Shown: piece by piece, positions 31,659 through 41,291 of the stretch
Layout of the letters: each line of letters begins with the position of its first letter
Numbering within the stretch: the first letter of the stretch is position 1
Assembly (NCBI GenBank): GCA_023665905.1
Contig: JAMPDA010000001.1
Location: 62,001-126,000, forward strand
DNA from: Roseburia sp.
Lineage (GTDB): Bacteria > Bacillota > Clostridia > Christensenellales > Pumilibacteraceae
DNA: 64,000 nt
Direction of reading: 5' to 3'
The notes under the pieces: generated by a model
The model's database searches: none
Told to the model about the DNA's origin: nothing
The model's input: only the letters and a program-made list of their open reading frames with translations
Program-made: the position numbers and the translations under genes

Positions 31659-32302
31659 GCGTAAAGTCTGCGGCGGAATTGCAGGCGGTGATCGGGTACA
31701 AGTTTAAAGACCCTAACACGCTTGCCGCGGCGCTGACGCATAAGTCGTACGTCAACGAGCACAAGAGCGCCGAAAGCTACGAGCGATACGAATTTCTCGG
31801 CGATTGCGTGCTTAATTTTTTGGTCGGGGAGTGGCTGTTTTTTCTCCACCCGAATATTGACGAGGGCGAGCTGTCCAAGCTCCGTGCCGCGCATGTGTCC
31901 AAATGGCCGCTTTCGCGGCTCGTGGAGCTTTACGGTCTTGTCGATCTGCTGCGCGTCGGCGCAGGCGTGGACAAGGCGAATTTTTCCGTAAAACGCAGGT
32001 CGGATATATACGAAGCGCTTATTGGCGCAGTCTACATCGACGGCGGCATGGACGCATGCAAGATATTTATGGAAAACACGTTTTACAATAACGTCGTTCC
32101 AGAACGCGATTGCAGGACGGAATTGAACGAATACGCGCAAAAACACGGCATGACCGTAAATTATTCCGCGCCCGCGCAGGTTTCGGGCGGGTACGAAACG
32201 GTTGCGGAGGTCGGCGGAGTTAAATACACGGGACGCGCGAGCAAGGAGCACGACTCCGTTATCGCCGCCGCGCGCGCGGTCATTGCAGGGCTTAAGCTGT
32301 AA
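31655..32302 (+). CDS. rnc: Ribonuclease III
   Basis: Cleaves double-stranded RNA in rRNA and mRNA processing. The catalytic signature is YERYEFLGDCVLNFLVGEWL near residue 43, with RRSDIYEALIGAVYIDGG supplying the second acidic pair; the dsRNA-binding domain (about residues 148-215) ends with SKEHDSVIAAARAVIAGL. 215 residues, slightly short. Start GTG 31655 overlaps the plsX stop codon. The acpP gene usually found between plsX and rnc is absent. Confidence 0.95.
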   Translation: MSVKSAAELQAVIGYKFKDPNTLAAALTHKSYVNEHKSAESYERYEFLGDCVLNFLVGEWLFFLHPNIDEGELSKLRAAHVSKWPLSRLVELYGLVDLLRVGAGVDKANFSVKRRSDIYEALIGAVYIDGGMDACKIFMENTFYNNVVPERDCRTELNEYAQKHGMTVNYSAPAQVSGGYETVAEVGGVKYTGRASKEHDSVIAAARAVIAGLKL

Positions 32303-32349
32303 CGCGCGAAGCGTTTAGATAAAATTCGCGTAAACTCGGGGATAAATGT

Positions 32350-32378
32350 TTGATTTTTCGTACGGCGCGTGGTATAAT
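32350..32378 (+). promoter_or_regulatory. Promoter of smc-ftsY
   Basis: TTGATT (32350-32355), 17-base spacer, TATAAT (32373-32378). Confidence 0.75.
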
Positions 32379-32418
32379 GAACCGATATGTTACTTGCATA
32401 GGGCGATAGGTAGACACT

Positions 32419-35400
32419 TTGAAGTTTAAAAAACTATCCATGATCGGATTTAAATCCTTTGCGGATAAGCTTGATGTAAAGTTCGGCGAAGGCATAACGG
32501 CGATCGTAGGTCCAAACGGCTGCGGAAAGAGCAATGTTGCGGACGCCGTGCGGTGGGTGCTCGGAGAACAGTCCGCAAAACTTTTGCGCGGACCGAGCAT
32601 GCAAGCCGTCATCTTTAACGGTACCGAAAGGCGCCATTCTTTGTCGTACGCCGAAGTGTCGCTCACGTTCGACAACAAAAACAAGTCGCTGTTTCCGTCG
32701 TGCGATTACGAAGAAGTCGTTATCGCGCGCAAGCTTTTCCGTTCCGGTCAGAGCGAGTATTTCATAAACGGCAGTGTGTGTCGCCTGCGCGATATTTCGG
32801 ACCTTATGCGCGACGCCGGGTTTGCGCTCGACGGCTACACCATTATCGGTCAGGGCATGGTGACAGACCTCATTAATTCCAAGCCCGAGGACCGCCGCGA
32901 GATATTCGAGGAAGCAGCCGGCATAAGCAAGTACAAGTTTAGGAAAAAAGAGGCGGAGCGCAAAAACGAAAAGACGCGCGCCAACCTTACGCGTATCGAC
33001 GACGCGATGAAAATACAGTCCGAACAGCTCGAACCGCTCGCCAAACAGGCGGAAAAAGCGCGGCGATATTTCGATCTGAAAGAAAAACTCAAGTATCACG
33101 AGATCAATACTTACATAAATAAGTACGAAACCGCCGCGGAAACAAAGGCGCAGTTGAGCACCGAGATAAGCGATATCGAAGTGCAGATAGCCGATCTGCA
33201 AGCCAAGTACGACAACGCGGCGTCCGAATACAACAACGCTACGGAAACACTGCGTTCCATAGACGCAAATATCGAGTCGTTCAGAAAAGAGCTCATGGAG
33301 CTTGCCGTAGACAAGGAAAAGACCTACGGGCAGGTGCGTTTGCACATGCAGCAGATCGACAACCTCAACAGGCAGAGCGAATCGCTTAAGGAGATGAATT
33401 CGCGCCTGAGCGAGAACTACAGGAACATAACGGTTTCCGTCGAACAGAAACAGGACGAGTTCAACCGCAAGACGGAAATGCTCGGCGTCGGCACCGCCGA
33501 ATACGAGGCGTTAAACGCAAAATACACCGAGCTTTCCGAAAAGGTCAAAGCGGAGGAAGAACGTATCGAGCGCGAGCGCAAGGCGCTTCTCGAAGCTATG
33601 GAACACAGGGCGGCGGTCAGTCAGAGCTTGGGCGAACTGACGGCTGAGCGCGCGGCGGCGAACGCGCAGCTCGAGCGGGCAAAGAAACTGCTCGAGGAGC
33701 GGCGCGAAACGCTTGCAGCCGTTTCGGAAGCGCGCGAGCGCATTGCCGAGGAGCTTCAAAAACTCGCGCGCGAAAAGCAGGAGCTTTCCGCGACTAAAGA
33801 AGCGACGATCGTAAAGAACGACGAGTGCGAACGGCGCATAAAGGAATTGGACGCGTCGCTCGTGGAAGTCAAACAGTCACATTCCGGTCTGGCGACGCGT
33901 CAAAAGATGCTTATAGATCTTCAAAGGTCTATGGAAGGCTATGCCGTGCCCGTCCGCAGGCTGCTTAACGACGCCAAGGACAACGAAAAACTGAAAAACG
34001 CCGTTTTGGGCGTAGTCGGACAGATAATCACCGTCAAAGAGGGCTTTGAAACAGCGATAGAAATGGCGCTCGGCTCAGCCGTCAGCAATATCGTCACGCG
34101 CGACGAGGGCGACGCGCAGTTCCTTATTGAGCATTTAAAAGCCAATAAATACGGCAGAGCGACGTTTTTGCCGTTGACGAGTTTCAAGTCACGCGAGCTC
34201 GACGCCGGTCATCGTCCGCTGCTCGCAAGGAACGGGTGTTTCGGCGTCGCTTCCGGCGTAGTCGCTTGCGACCCCATGTTCGACACTGTTATCGGCGGAT
34301 TGCTCGGCGGAACGGTGGTGGTGGACAATATCGATACGGCGGTGCGCCTTGCAAAAGACAGCTCATACGCATTTAGGATAGTCACGCTCGACGGCGATAT
34401 AGTGTATCCGCACGGGTCCATTTCGGGCGGAAGCAAAAAGGCGGAATCGCTCAATGTTTTCGCTTATGAGCGCGAGCTTAAAGAGAACGCGGCGCATATC
34501 GACGAACTCGATAGCCGCATTAAGTCAATGCAGTCGGAGCGCGAAACGCTTGCGCACGAAAACGTGGAAAACATAAACTATCTGCGCGCGTTGTCGAAAG
34601 ATATCCACGAGTACGACCTTGCGGAAGCGTCGAAAAATACCGAGTATGCCGCCTATATAGACGAGGCAGACTCGCTCGAACGTTCGGTGGAAAGCGACGA
34701 AAGCGCCGTGCGCATGATCGCGTCGCGCATCGAAGCGATCGCCGCCGACCTCGACGCAGTGGAAAAAACCCAGGACGATATCGCTCCCGAAGTGCGCGAG
34801 GAGGACGACAAAAGCCGCAAAGAATTTGAGCTTTTGCGCGCCGAATGTGACAAGCTACGCGAAAGCGTTTCCGAAAGAAATGTTCAAAATCTGAAGTTGA
34901 ACATGGACCTCAATACGCTCAAAAACGACATTGCAAGGCTTAAGAGCGAGATGGTGTACACGTCGAAGCGTATCGAAGAAAACGATATGGCTATACTCGA
35001 CAACAACCGCAAGACGCAGGGTCTCAACGATAAGATTTCCGAGCTTTCCGGCAGCGGATCGAGCGGCAACGACGCGCGTCGCGAGGAGCTCGGCGCCAAG
35101 CTCGACGATCTGTCCAAGTACAAGGAAGACCTAAACAACAAGGCGGTCGAAACCGACAAGTCGCGCCTTGCCATAAGCGACGAGATAGGCAAGCTCACCG
35201 AAAAGAAATACGAAAAGAGCGGAAAGCTCAACAGCGTCGATCTGGATATGGACGCTTTGCAAAGCCGCGTCAGCGAGGAGTACGAACTCAGCTACGAGCA
35301 GTGTCTGCAGTACAAGGATGAAAACTACGATCCGGAAAACGGAAACATCGAGATGGGCAAATTGCGCCGCAATATAGCCAATCTCGGCAACGTCAATCAG

Positions 35401-36018
35401 AATGCCGTAGAGGAATCGCAGGAACTGCTCAAAAAATATCACGATATGGAGTTGCAGCGCGACGACATCGTCAAAAGCCTTGCCGGCGAGGAGCAGGTCA
35501 TCAACGAGATATCCGAAAAGATGGCTCAGGACTTCAACGCTTGTTTCGAAAAGATACGCGCCAATTTCCGTGAGATATTCAAAGACCTTTTCGAGGGCGG
35601 TTCCGCCGATCTCGAGCTTACGGAAAACGAAGATCCGCTCCTTTGCGGTGTGGAGATAAAGGCTCAGCCGCCCGGAAAAAATATTCAAACCCTTTCGCAG
35701 ATGTCGGGCGGAGAAAAAACGCTTACGGCGATAGCCATACTTTTTGCCATACTCAAGCTCCGTCCCATGCCGTTCTGTCTGCTGGACGAGATAGAGGCGG
35801 CGCTCGACGATGCCAATACGGACAGAGTGGCGACGGCGCTCAAAAAGTTTTCCGCCGCAACGCAGCTTATCGTTATCACGCACAGAAAACCGACTATGGA
35901 GAAGGCGGACTGTCTGTACGGCGTCATTATGGAGGAGCCGGGCGTTTCCAAAATAGTTTCCGTGCGCCTTTCCGAAGCTATAAAATCGGCGGTGTCCATT
36001 CCCGCAGAACAACACTAA
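32419..36018 (+). CDS. smc: Chromosome segregation ATPase SMC
   Basis: Core of the bacterial condensin; works with ScpA/ScpB to organise the chromosome. 1199 residues: N-terminal head with MIGFKSFADKLDVKFGEG and Walker A VGPNGCGKSNVADAV, two long coiled coils, a hinge at about residues 510-680 (VPVRRLLNDAKDN to DIVYPHGSISGGSKK) and a C-terminal head with SQMSGGEKTLTAIAILFAIL and CLLDEIEAALDDAN. The start is taken as TTG 32419, because an ATG start at 32440 would cut the first beta strand (LKFKKLSMIGFKSF matches family N-termini); AGGTAGA lies upstream. Confidence 0.97.
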   Translation: MKFKKLSMIGFKSFADKLDVKFGEGITAIVGPNGCGKSNVADAVRWVLGEQSAKLLRGPSMQAVIFNGTERRHSLSYAEVSLTFDNKNKSLFPSCDYEEVVIARKLFRSGQSEYFINGSVCRLRDISDLMRDAGFALDGYTIIGQGMVTDLINSKPEDRREIFEEAAGISKYKFRKKEAERKNEKTRANLTRIDDAMKIQSEQLEPLAKQAEKARRYFDLKEKLKYHEINTYINKYETAAETKAQLSTEISDIEVQIADLQAKYDNAASEYNNATETLRSIDANIESFRKELMELAVDKEKTYGQVRLHMQQIDNLNRQSESLKEMNSRLSENYRNITVSVEQKQDEFNRKTEMLGVGTAEYEALNAKYTELSEKVKAEEERIERERKALLEAMEHRAAVSQSLGELTAERAAANAQLERAKKLLEERRETLAAVSEARERIAEELQKLAREKQELSATKEATIVKNDECERRIKELDASLVEVKQSHSGLATRQKMLIDLQRSMEGYAVPVRRLLNDAKDNEKLKNAVLGVVGQIITVKEGFETAIEMALGSAVSNIVTRDEGDAQFLIEHLKANKYGRATFLPLTSFKSRELDAGHRPLLARNGCFGVASGVVACDPMFDTVIGGLLGGTVVVDNIDTAVRLAKDSSYAFRIVTLDGDIVYPHGSISGGSKKAESLNVFAYERELKENAAHIDELDSRIKSMQSERETLAHENVENINYLRALSKDIHEYDLAEASKNTEYAAYIDEADSLERSVESDESAVRMIASRIEAIAADLDAVEKTQDDIAPEVREEDDKSRKEFELLRAECDKLRESVSERNVQNLKLNMDLNTLKNDIARLKSEMVYTSKRIEENDMAILDNNRKTQGLNDKISELSGSGSSGNDARREELGAKLDDLSKYKEDLNNKAVETDKSRLAISDEIGKLTEKKYEKSGKLNSVDLDMDALQSRVSEEYELSYEQCLQYKDENYDPENGNIEMGKLRRNIANLGNVNQNAVEESQELLKKYHDMELQRDDIVKSLAGEEQVINEISEKMAQDFNACFEKIRANFREIFKDLFEGGSADLELTENEDPLLCGVEIKAQPPGKNIQTLSQMSGGEKTLTAIAILFAILKLRPMPFCLLDEIEAALDDANTDRVATALKKFSAATQLIVITHRKPTMEKADCLYGVIMEEPGVSKIVSVRLSEAIKSAVSIPAEQH

Positions 36019-36036
36019 AGGGTACGGAGTGTCCTC

Positions 36037-36939
36037 ATGGGCTTGTTTTCCAAGATAAAAGAAGGGCTGAAGCGCACAAAAGAGGCGATAGCCTATAAGC
36101 TTAATAAGCTGTTCACCGGCGGCGTGTTGACCGACGAGTTTTACGACGAGCTGGAAGAAACGCTGCTCACGTCCGATATCGGCGCGGAAACCACCGACAC
36201 GGTCATGGATAGGCTAAAGGACGAGATAGATAAACATCATGTGCGCGACACGGCTACAGTGCGCGACCTGCTGAAAAATATACTCGTCGAGCTTTTGGAA
36301 GAAAACGAAAAGCCGGAATACGAATATCCGCTCGTCATTATGCTGTCGGGCGTAAACGGCGTGGGCAAGACCACCGCCATAGGTAAGCTCGCAAAAAAAT
36401 TCAAATCGCAGGGTAAGACCGTAACCATAGCCGCCGCGGACACGTTTAGGGCCGCCGCTTCCGATCAGCTTTCGGTGTGGGCGGAGCGCGCAGGCGTTCG
36501 CATAATCAAACACGCCGAGGGCGCGGATCCTGCGGCTGTCGTGTACGACGCGGCGCAAAGCGTAAAGAGCAAAAACGGCGATGTGCTGCTCATAGACACC
36601 GCCGGCAGACTTCATAATAAAAAGAACCTCATGGAGGAGCTGAAAAAGATAGCGCGCGTCACCGAGCGCGAGCTGCCGGACGCAATGGTGCTGAATTATA
36701 TCGTTCTCGACGCGACGACAGGGCAAAACGCCATTTCGCAGGTCGATATATTCAACGAGGCTATCGATATAGACGGAATAATTCTCACCAAGCTCGACGG
36801 CACGGCAAAGGGCGGCGTGGTGCTCGCGATAGCCGGCGAGCTCGCCGTGCCCGTAGTGTACGTGGGCGTCGGCGAAAGCATTGACGATCTCGAGGACTTC
36901 GACGCCGACGACTTCGTTGCCGGAATAATGGGCGACTGA
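36037..36939 (+). CDS. ftsY: Signal recognition particle receptor FtsY
   Basis: GTPase that docks SRP-ribosome complexes at the membrane. 300 residues, the short Gram-positive form without a long acidic A domain. G motifs: [49 protein letters not shown] and LTKLDGTAKGG. GGAG precedes ATG 36037; 18 bases after smc, the standard order. Confidence 0.97.
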   Translation: MGLFSKIKEGLKRTKEAIAYKLNKLFTGGVLTDEFYDELEETLLTSDIGAETTDTVMDRLKDEIDKHHVRDTATVRDLLKNILVELLEENEKPEYEYPLVIMLSGVNGVGKTTAIGKLAKKFKSQGKTVTIAAADTFRAAASDQLSVWAERAGVRIIKHAEGADPAAVVYDAAQSVKSKNGDVLLIDTAGRLHNKKNLMEELKKIARVTERELPDAMVLNYIVLDATTGQNAISQVDIFNEAIDIDGIILTKLDGTAKGGVVLAIAGELAVPVVYVGVGESIDDLEDFDADDFVAGIMGD

Positions 36940-36966
36940 CAAATTTAAATATCTTATCTAAAACGC

Positions 36967-36995
36967 TTGCAATTTATATAACTATGGGTTATAAT
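36967..36995 (+). promoter_or_regulatory. Promoter of ylxM-ffh and the ribosome-maturation cluster
   Basis: TTGCAA (36967-36972), 17-base spacer, TATAAT (36990-36995). Confidence 0.75.
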
Positions 36996-37029
36996 ATCGG
37001 TGTAAAGTAATTTTACTTTACACCGATAT
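36994..37029 (+). promoter_or_regulatory. Long perfect palindrome over the ylxM start region
   Basis: Bases 36994-37010 pair perfectly with 37013-37029 (17 bp). The palindrome begins in the -10 box and ends five bases before the ylxM ATG. As DNA it looks like an operator; as RNA it forms a 5' hairpin from the expected start near 37002. No ribosome site fits between it and the ATG. Confidence 0.6.
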
Positions 37030-37034
37030 GTTTT

Positions 37035-37361
37035 ATGTCGAAAGATCTCAGCATAAGCAGGCTGTGCGACGCTTACGGCGCGCTGTTGACCGATCATAGG
37101 CTCGAGCTTGTTCGCGCTTACTACGACGACGATCTGTCGCTCGCCGAAATAGCGGAAAACTTCGGCATAACGCGGCAGGCGGCGCTTTGCAGTATCAAGC
37201 AGGCGGAAAAGCAGCTTAGGCGGTACGAGAGCAAAATAGGTTATGTGGAGCTTTCGGACAGGCTGATCGGCGAGCTGGATCTTCTTTCGGAGCAGATCGC
37301 TTCGGATATATCGGCGGCGCGATCGACCGTAGACCGTATCGCCGCGGAGCTGCGGCAATAA
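37035..37361 (+). CDS. ylxM: YlxM / UPF0122 helix-turn-helix protein
   Basis: A 108-residue DNA-binding-type protein. YYDDDLSLAEIAENFGITRQ then AALCSIKQAEKQLRRYE is the HTH block of the UPF0122/YlxM family, which is encoded beside ffh in Firmicutes and thought to modulate SRP in streptococci. It begins right after a perfect palindrome and lacks a ribosome site. 12 bases before ffh. Confidence 0.93.
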   Translation: MSKDLSISRLCDAYGALLTDHRLELVRAYYDDDLSLAEIAENFGITRQAALCSIKQAEKQLRRYESKIGYVELSDRLIGELDLLSEQIASDISAARSTVDRIAAELRQ

Positions 37362-37373
37362 AGAGGTAGTAAA

Positions 37374-38717
37374 ATGGGTTTATTTTCTTCGCTTGCGGAA
37401 AAGCTGGGCAACGTGTTTTCCAAGATCACGTCGCGCGGCAAGCTGACCGAAGGCGACATCAAACAGGCAATGCGCGAAATACGCATAGCGCTGCTCGAGG
37501 CGGACGTCAACTACGCCGTCGTCAAGGATTTTGTCGCGCGCGTATCCGAAAAGGCGGTGGGCGAGCAAGTGCTTAAGTCGCTCACTCCCGGACAGCAAGT
37601 AGTAAAAATAGTCAACGACGAGCTTATCGCCCTCATGGGCTCGACCAATTCCAAGCTCGAAGTGTCGCCCAAGCCGCCGACCGTTATCATGATGTGCGGT
37701 TTGCAGGGCGCAGGCAAAACGACGTTTTGTGGAAAGCTGGGCAGTTATCTCGCGAAGCAGGGCAAAAAACCTCTGCTCGCCGCGTGCGACGTGTATCGTC
37801 CGGCGGCAATCAATCAGCTTCAGGTAGTAGGCAAAAAAGTCAATCTTCCTGTGTTTGAAAAAGGCACGGGCGATCCCGTAAAGATCGCCGCCGCGGCTGT
37901 AAAGGAGGCGGAGCGGCTCGGTCATGACACCGTTATAATCGATACGGCAGGGCGTCTCCACATAAACGAACAGCTCATGAACGAGCTGAAAGAGATAATG
38001 CAAAAGACTGCGCCCGCGGAAATACTGCTCACCGTAGACGCGATGACCGGTCAGGACGCCGTAAACGTAGCAAAAACTTTCAACGAGCAGCTCGATATAA
38101 CGGGCGTTATCCTCACCAAGCTCGACGGCGACACTCGCGGCGGCGCGGCGCTTTCCATACGCTCCGTAACGGGCAAGCCCATAAAGTTCTGCGGCACGGG
38201 CGAAAAATCGGGCGACATCGAGCCGTTCTATCCCGACCGCATGGCGTCGCGCATACTCGGCATGGGCGACGTGCTCACTCTTATCGAAAAGGCGCAGGAA
38301 GCCGTTTCGGAAGAGGAAATGAAAAAAATGGAAAAGCGTCTGCGCGAAAACAAGTTCACGCTCGAGGACTTTTTGACGCAGTTCAAGTCGCTCGCCAAAA
38401 TGGGCGATATAAACGAAGTCGTTGCTATGATCCCCGGCATGAACAAAGCCAACGTCGATTCCAAGCAGATAGACGAGCGCATAGGCAAGTACAAATCCAT
38501 AATACTTTCCATGACGCCCAACGAGCGCGCGCATCCCGAAATAATTAAGTCCTCGCGCCGCAAGCGCATTGCCGCGGGAAGCGGCACCAGCGTGCAAGAG
38601 GTCAACGCGCTCTTAAAGCAGTACGACCAGACCAAAGAGATGATAAAGGTCGCAAACTCGGGCAAAATGCCGCAAATGCAACAAAAGATCATACGTCAAA
38701 AGCGTCGGTTCAGATAA
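37374..38717 (+). CDS. ffh: Signal recognition particle protein Ffh (SRP54)
   Basis: Binds signal sequences emerging from the ribosome together with 4.5S/6S RNA. 447 residues: N domain, G domain with [49 protein letters not shown] and [15 protein letters not shown], then a Met-rich M domain ([35 protein letters not shown]). GAGG precedes ATG 37374. Confidence 0.98.
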   Translation: MGLFSSLAEKLGNVFSKITSRGKLTEGDIKQAMREIRIALLEADVNYAVVKDFVARVSEKAVGEQVLKSLTPGQQVVKIVNDELIALMGSTNSKLEVSPKPPTVIMMCGLQGAGKTTFCGKLGSYLAKQGKKPLLAACDVYRPAAINQLQVVGKKVNLPVFEKGTGDPVKIAAAAVKEAERLGHDTVIIDTAGRLHINEQLMNELKEIMQKTAPAEILLTVDAMTGQDAVNVAKTFNEQLDITGVILTKLDGDTRGGAALSIRSVTGKPIKFCGTGEKSGDIEPFYPDRMASRILGMGDVLTLIEKAQEAVSEEEMKKMEKRLRENKFTLEDFLTQFKSLAKMGDINEVVAMIPGMNKANVDSKQIDERIGKYKSIILSMTPNERAHPEIIKSSRRKRIAAGSGTSVQEVNALLKQYDQTKEMIKVANSGKMPQMQQKIIRQKRRFR

Positions 38718-38758
38718 AACGCGGACCGCGAAAAAATATCTTTCTTAAGGAGAAAATC

Positions 38759-39049
38759 ATGGTAAAAATCAGACTCACTCGCATGGGCGATCACAAGTTC
38801 CCCGTATATCGCATAATCGTCGCCGATTCGCGCTCGCCGCGCGACGGACGGTTTATCGAAGTGCTCGGCACGTACGATCCGCATATCGAGGACGGGCTCA
38901 AGCTCGACGTGGACAAGTCCAAGCAATGGCTCAAAAACGGCGCTCAGCCCACGGACACCGTTCGTGCGCTTTTGGTCAAAGCCGGCGCGCTCGAAACCAA
39001 AAAGTCTACGCAAAAGACCAAAGTCGATAAGAAAAAGAAGGCGGAATAA
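38759..39049 (+). CDS. rpsP: 30S ribosomal protein S16
   Basis: Small-subunit ribosomal protein, 96 residues. [40 protein letters not shown] and [18 protein letters not shown] are family blocks. The Lys-rich tail is typical. AAGGAG at 38748-38753 precedes the ATG. Confidence 0.98.
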   Translation: MVKIRLTRMGDHKFPVYRIIVADSRSPRDGRFIEVLGTYDPHIEDGLKLDVDKSKQWLKNGAQPTDTVRALLVKAGALETKKSTQKTKVDKKKKAE

Positions 39050-39054
39050 TTACT

Positions 39055-39273
39055 ATGACGGAGCTTGTCAAGTATCTTGTTACGTCGTTGGTGGACGATA
39101 AAGAGCAGGTGTCCGTTACCGAGGACGGCGACGTGATAGTCGTCAAGGTCGCAAAAGACGACATGGGCAAAGTTATCGGTAAACAGGGCAGAATAATCAA
39201 GTCGATCCGCTCTTTGGTCAAAGCCGCTTCCGTCAAGCTCGGAAGAAATTGCACCGTAGAGATAGACGAGTAA
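39055..39273 (+). CDS. khpA: KH-domain RNA-binding protein KhpA
   Basis: A 72-residue single KH domain (YlqC/KhpA) with the RNA-binding GKVIGKQGRIIKSIRSLV loop (GxxG). It pairs with KhpB in other Firmicutes to bind many RNAs. Five bases after rpsP, the conserved position. Confidence 0.95.
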   Translation: MTELVKYLVTSLVDDKEQVSVTEDGDVIVVKVAKDDMGKVIGKQGRIIKSIRSLVKAASVKLGRNCTVEIDE

Positions 39274-39786
39274 TTGATAACGATAGGAAAAATATCGAAA
39301 CCGCAGGGAGTGCGCGGCGAAGTTAAGGTCAATCCGTTGACCGACGACCCGTCGCGCTTTTGCGTGCTCAAAGTCATGCGCGTCGGCAATCGCGATCTGC
39401 GCGTGGAAAACGTGCGCACAGTCGGCGGCGGCGTCTTTGTAAAGTTCGTCGGCTACGACGACCGCAATGCTGCAGAAACATTGCGCGGCGAGCTTATAAG
39501 CATAGACAGAGCGGCCGCCGTGCCGCTGTCCGACGGGGAGTTTTTCGTCGCGGATATCGTCGGTTCGCAGCTCGTCGCCGCAAGCGCGGACGGCTCGGAC
39601 AACATTGGCACGATAACGGGTGTGGATTCATACGGCGCCGCGGACGTATTTTCAGTGGGGTGTGCGGACGGGAAAGGCATGACGTTTGCGTTTGTCAAAG
39701 CATTGTGCCCGCGTTTCGACGAAAACAAGAAAACTCTCACCGTCGATAGAGATAGGCTCGCGGAGGTAGCGGTGTATGAAGATTAA
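39274..39786 (+). CDS. rimM: Ribosome maturation factor RimM
   Basis: Assists maturation of the 30S head, binding S19. 170 residues: ITIGKISKPQGVRGEVKVNP at the N-terminus, FVKFVGYDDRNAAETLRGEL, then the PRC-barrel part with DGEFFVADIVGSQ. The start is read as TTG 39274, immediately after the khpA stop codon, since the first beta strand begins there and no ATG is available. It overlaps trmD by 11 bases. Confidence 0.95.
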   Translation: MITIGKISKPQGVRGEVKVNPLTDDPSRFCVLKVMRVGNRDLRVENVRTVGGGVFVKFVGYDDRNAAETLRGELISIDRAAAVPLSDGEFFVADIVGSQLVAASADGSDNIGTITGVDSYGAADVFSVGCADGKGMTFAFVKALCPRFDENKKTLTVDRDRLAEVAVYED

Positions 39787-40471
39787 AGCTTTGACGCTGT
39801 TTCCGCAGATGTTCGACTGTATGCAAGAGAGCATAATGGGCAGGGCTATCAAAAACGGTGTGCTCGATTTCGAGGCGGTGGACATACGCCGATACTCCAA
39901 GGATAAGCACGGCAAGTGCGACGATACGCCGTACGGCGGCGGCGCAGGCATGCTGATGACGCCGCAGCCCGTTTACGACTGCATAACCGCAGTCGATCCC
40001 GAACACGAATATCTGCGCATATACATGTCGCCGCAGGGCGAAAAGCTTTGCGACGCGACCGCGCGCGAGCTCGGCAAGGTCGATAAACTGCTCATATTAT
40101 GCGGTCACTATGAGGGCATAGACAGGCGCGTCATCGACCTTTGCATAGACCGCGAAATCTCCATAGGCGATTATGTGCTGTCGGGCGGAGAGCTTGCCGC
40201 AATGGTCGTTATCGACGCCGCGGCGAGGTTTGTGGACGGCGTGCTCGGAAGTTCGCTTTCGCATGAGGACGAGAGCTTCAGCAGCGGACTTTTGGAGTAT
40301 CCGCAGTACACGCGGCCGCAGGAATTTATGGGTCTTAAAGTCCCCGACGTATTGCTCGGCGGCAATCATAAGGAAATAGATAAGTTTCGCAAGGCTCAAA
40401 GCATGCGGATCACTGCGGAGCGCCGCTCCGATCTTTTGGCGACGGACAAAGGCGGCAACGATGGAGATTAA
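39776..40471 (+). CDS. trmD: tRNA (guanine-37-N1)-methyltransferase
   Basis: Methylates G37 next to the anticodon, preventing +1 frameshifts. 231 residues of the SPOUT (knotted) fold: LTLFPQMFDCMQESIMGRAI, DDTPYGGGAGMLM, LCGHYEGIDRRV and DYVLSGGELAAMVVIDAA. Overlaps rimM and ylqF. Confidence 0.97.
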   Translation: MKIKALTLFPQMFDCMQESIMGRAIKNGVLDFEAVDIRRYSKDKHGKCDDTPYGGGAGMLMTPQPVYDCITAVDPEHEYLRIYMSPQGEKLCDATARELGKVDKLLILCGHYEGIDRRVIDLCIDREISIGDYVLSGGELAAMVVIDAAARFVDGVLGSSLSHEDESFSSGLLEYPQYTRPQEFMGLKVPDVLLGGNHKEIDKFRKAQSMRITAERRSDLLATDKGGNDGD

Positions 40472-41291
40472 TTGGTTTCCCGGGCACATGGCAAAGTCCA
40501 CGCGCGAGATCGAGAGCAATCTCAAGTCGTGCGATTGCGTCGTGTACGTGTTGGACAGTCGCGCGGTCCGTTCGTGCTTTAATCCGAACTTCGACAGAAT
40601 GTTGAACGTTCCCGTCGTGTACGTGCTCGGCAAAGCCGATACTGCGCCCGAGCAGGTGACGAACGAATGGATAACAAAACTGTCTGTCGGCGGCAATTAC
40701 GCTGTTGCGATAAACGCGACGGACGCGAATTTCCGCAAAAAACTTCTCGGCGCTATACGCAAGGCGTGCGCGCTCGTTTTTGAAAGACAGCGCAAGCGCG
40801 GACTTAACGTGCACGCGCGCGCAATGGTAATAGGCGTGCCAAATACAGGCAAGTCAACGCTGATAAATCTGCTGTGTGGAAAAGCTCGGCTCGTTACCGG
40901 AAACCGCGCCGGCGTTACGCGCTCGGTCACTTGGGCGCGCGTGGACGAAACACTCGATTTGCTTGACACTCCGGGCACGCTGTACCCCAAAATTACTGAC
41001 AGAACGGTCGGGGAAAACCTCGCGATAATAGGCAGCGTCAAAGACGAGGTTTTGGACGTTTCGGAGCTTGCCGTCGCGTTGATCGCACGGCTAAACGGCA
41101 TTGACGGAAACATTCTCGGCAAGCGTTTCGGAACGGATATAGGCGAAGACGGACTAAACGAGATCGCGCGCGTCCGCGGCTACAGAGCGCGCGGCGGCGA
41201 GTGGGATACGGAGCGCGCCGCGGCGGCGCTGTTGGACGACTTCCGAAAAGGCAGGCTGGGTAAGATCGCATTGGAGCAAGCAAATGAGTAG
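40461..41291 (+). CDS. rbgA: Ribosome biogenesis GTPase YlqF/RbgA
   Basis: Circularly permuted GTPase needed for late 50S assembly. 276 residues: NWFPGHMAKSTREIESNLKS, G4 VLGKAD near residue 56 ahead of G1 GVPNTGKSTLINLLCGK, and DLLDTPGTLYPK. The permuted order G4-G1-G3 is diagnostic. Overlaps trmD by 11 bases and rnhB by 8. Confidence 0.96.
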   Translation: MEINWFPGHMAKSTREIESNLKSCDCVVYVLDSRAVRSCFNPNFDRMLNVPVVYVLGKADTAPEQVTNEWITKLSVGGNYAVAINATDANFRKKLLGAIRKACALVFERQRKRGLNVHARAMVIGVPNTGKSTLINLLCGKARLVTGNRAGVTRSVTWARVDETLDLLDTPGTLYPKITDRTVGENLAIIGSVKDEVLDVSELAVALIARLNGIDGNILGKRFGTDIGEDGLNEIARVRGYRARGGEWDTERAAAALLDDFRKGRLGKIALEQANE

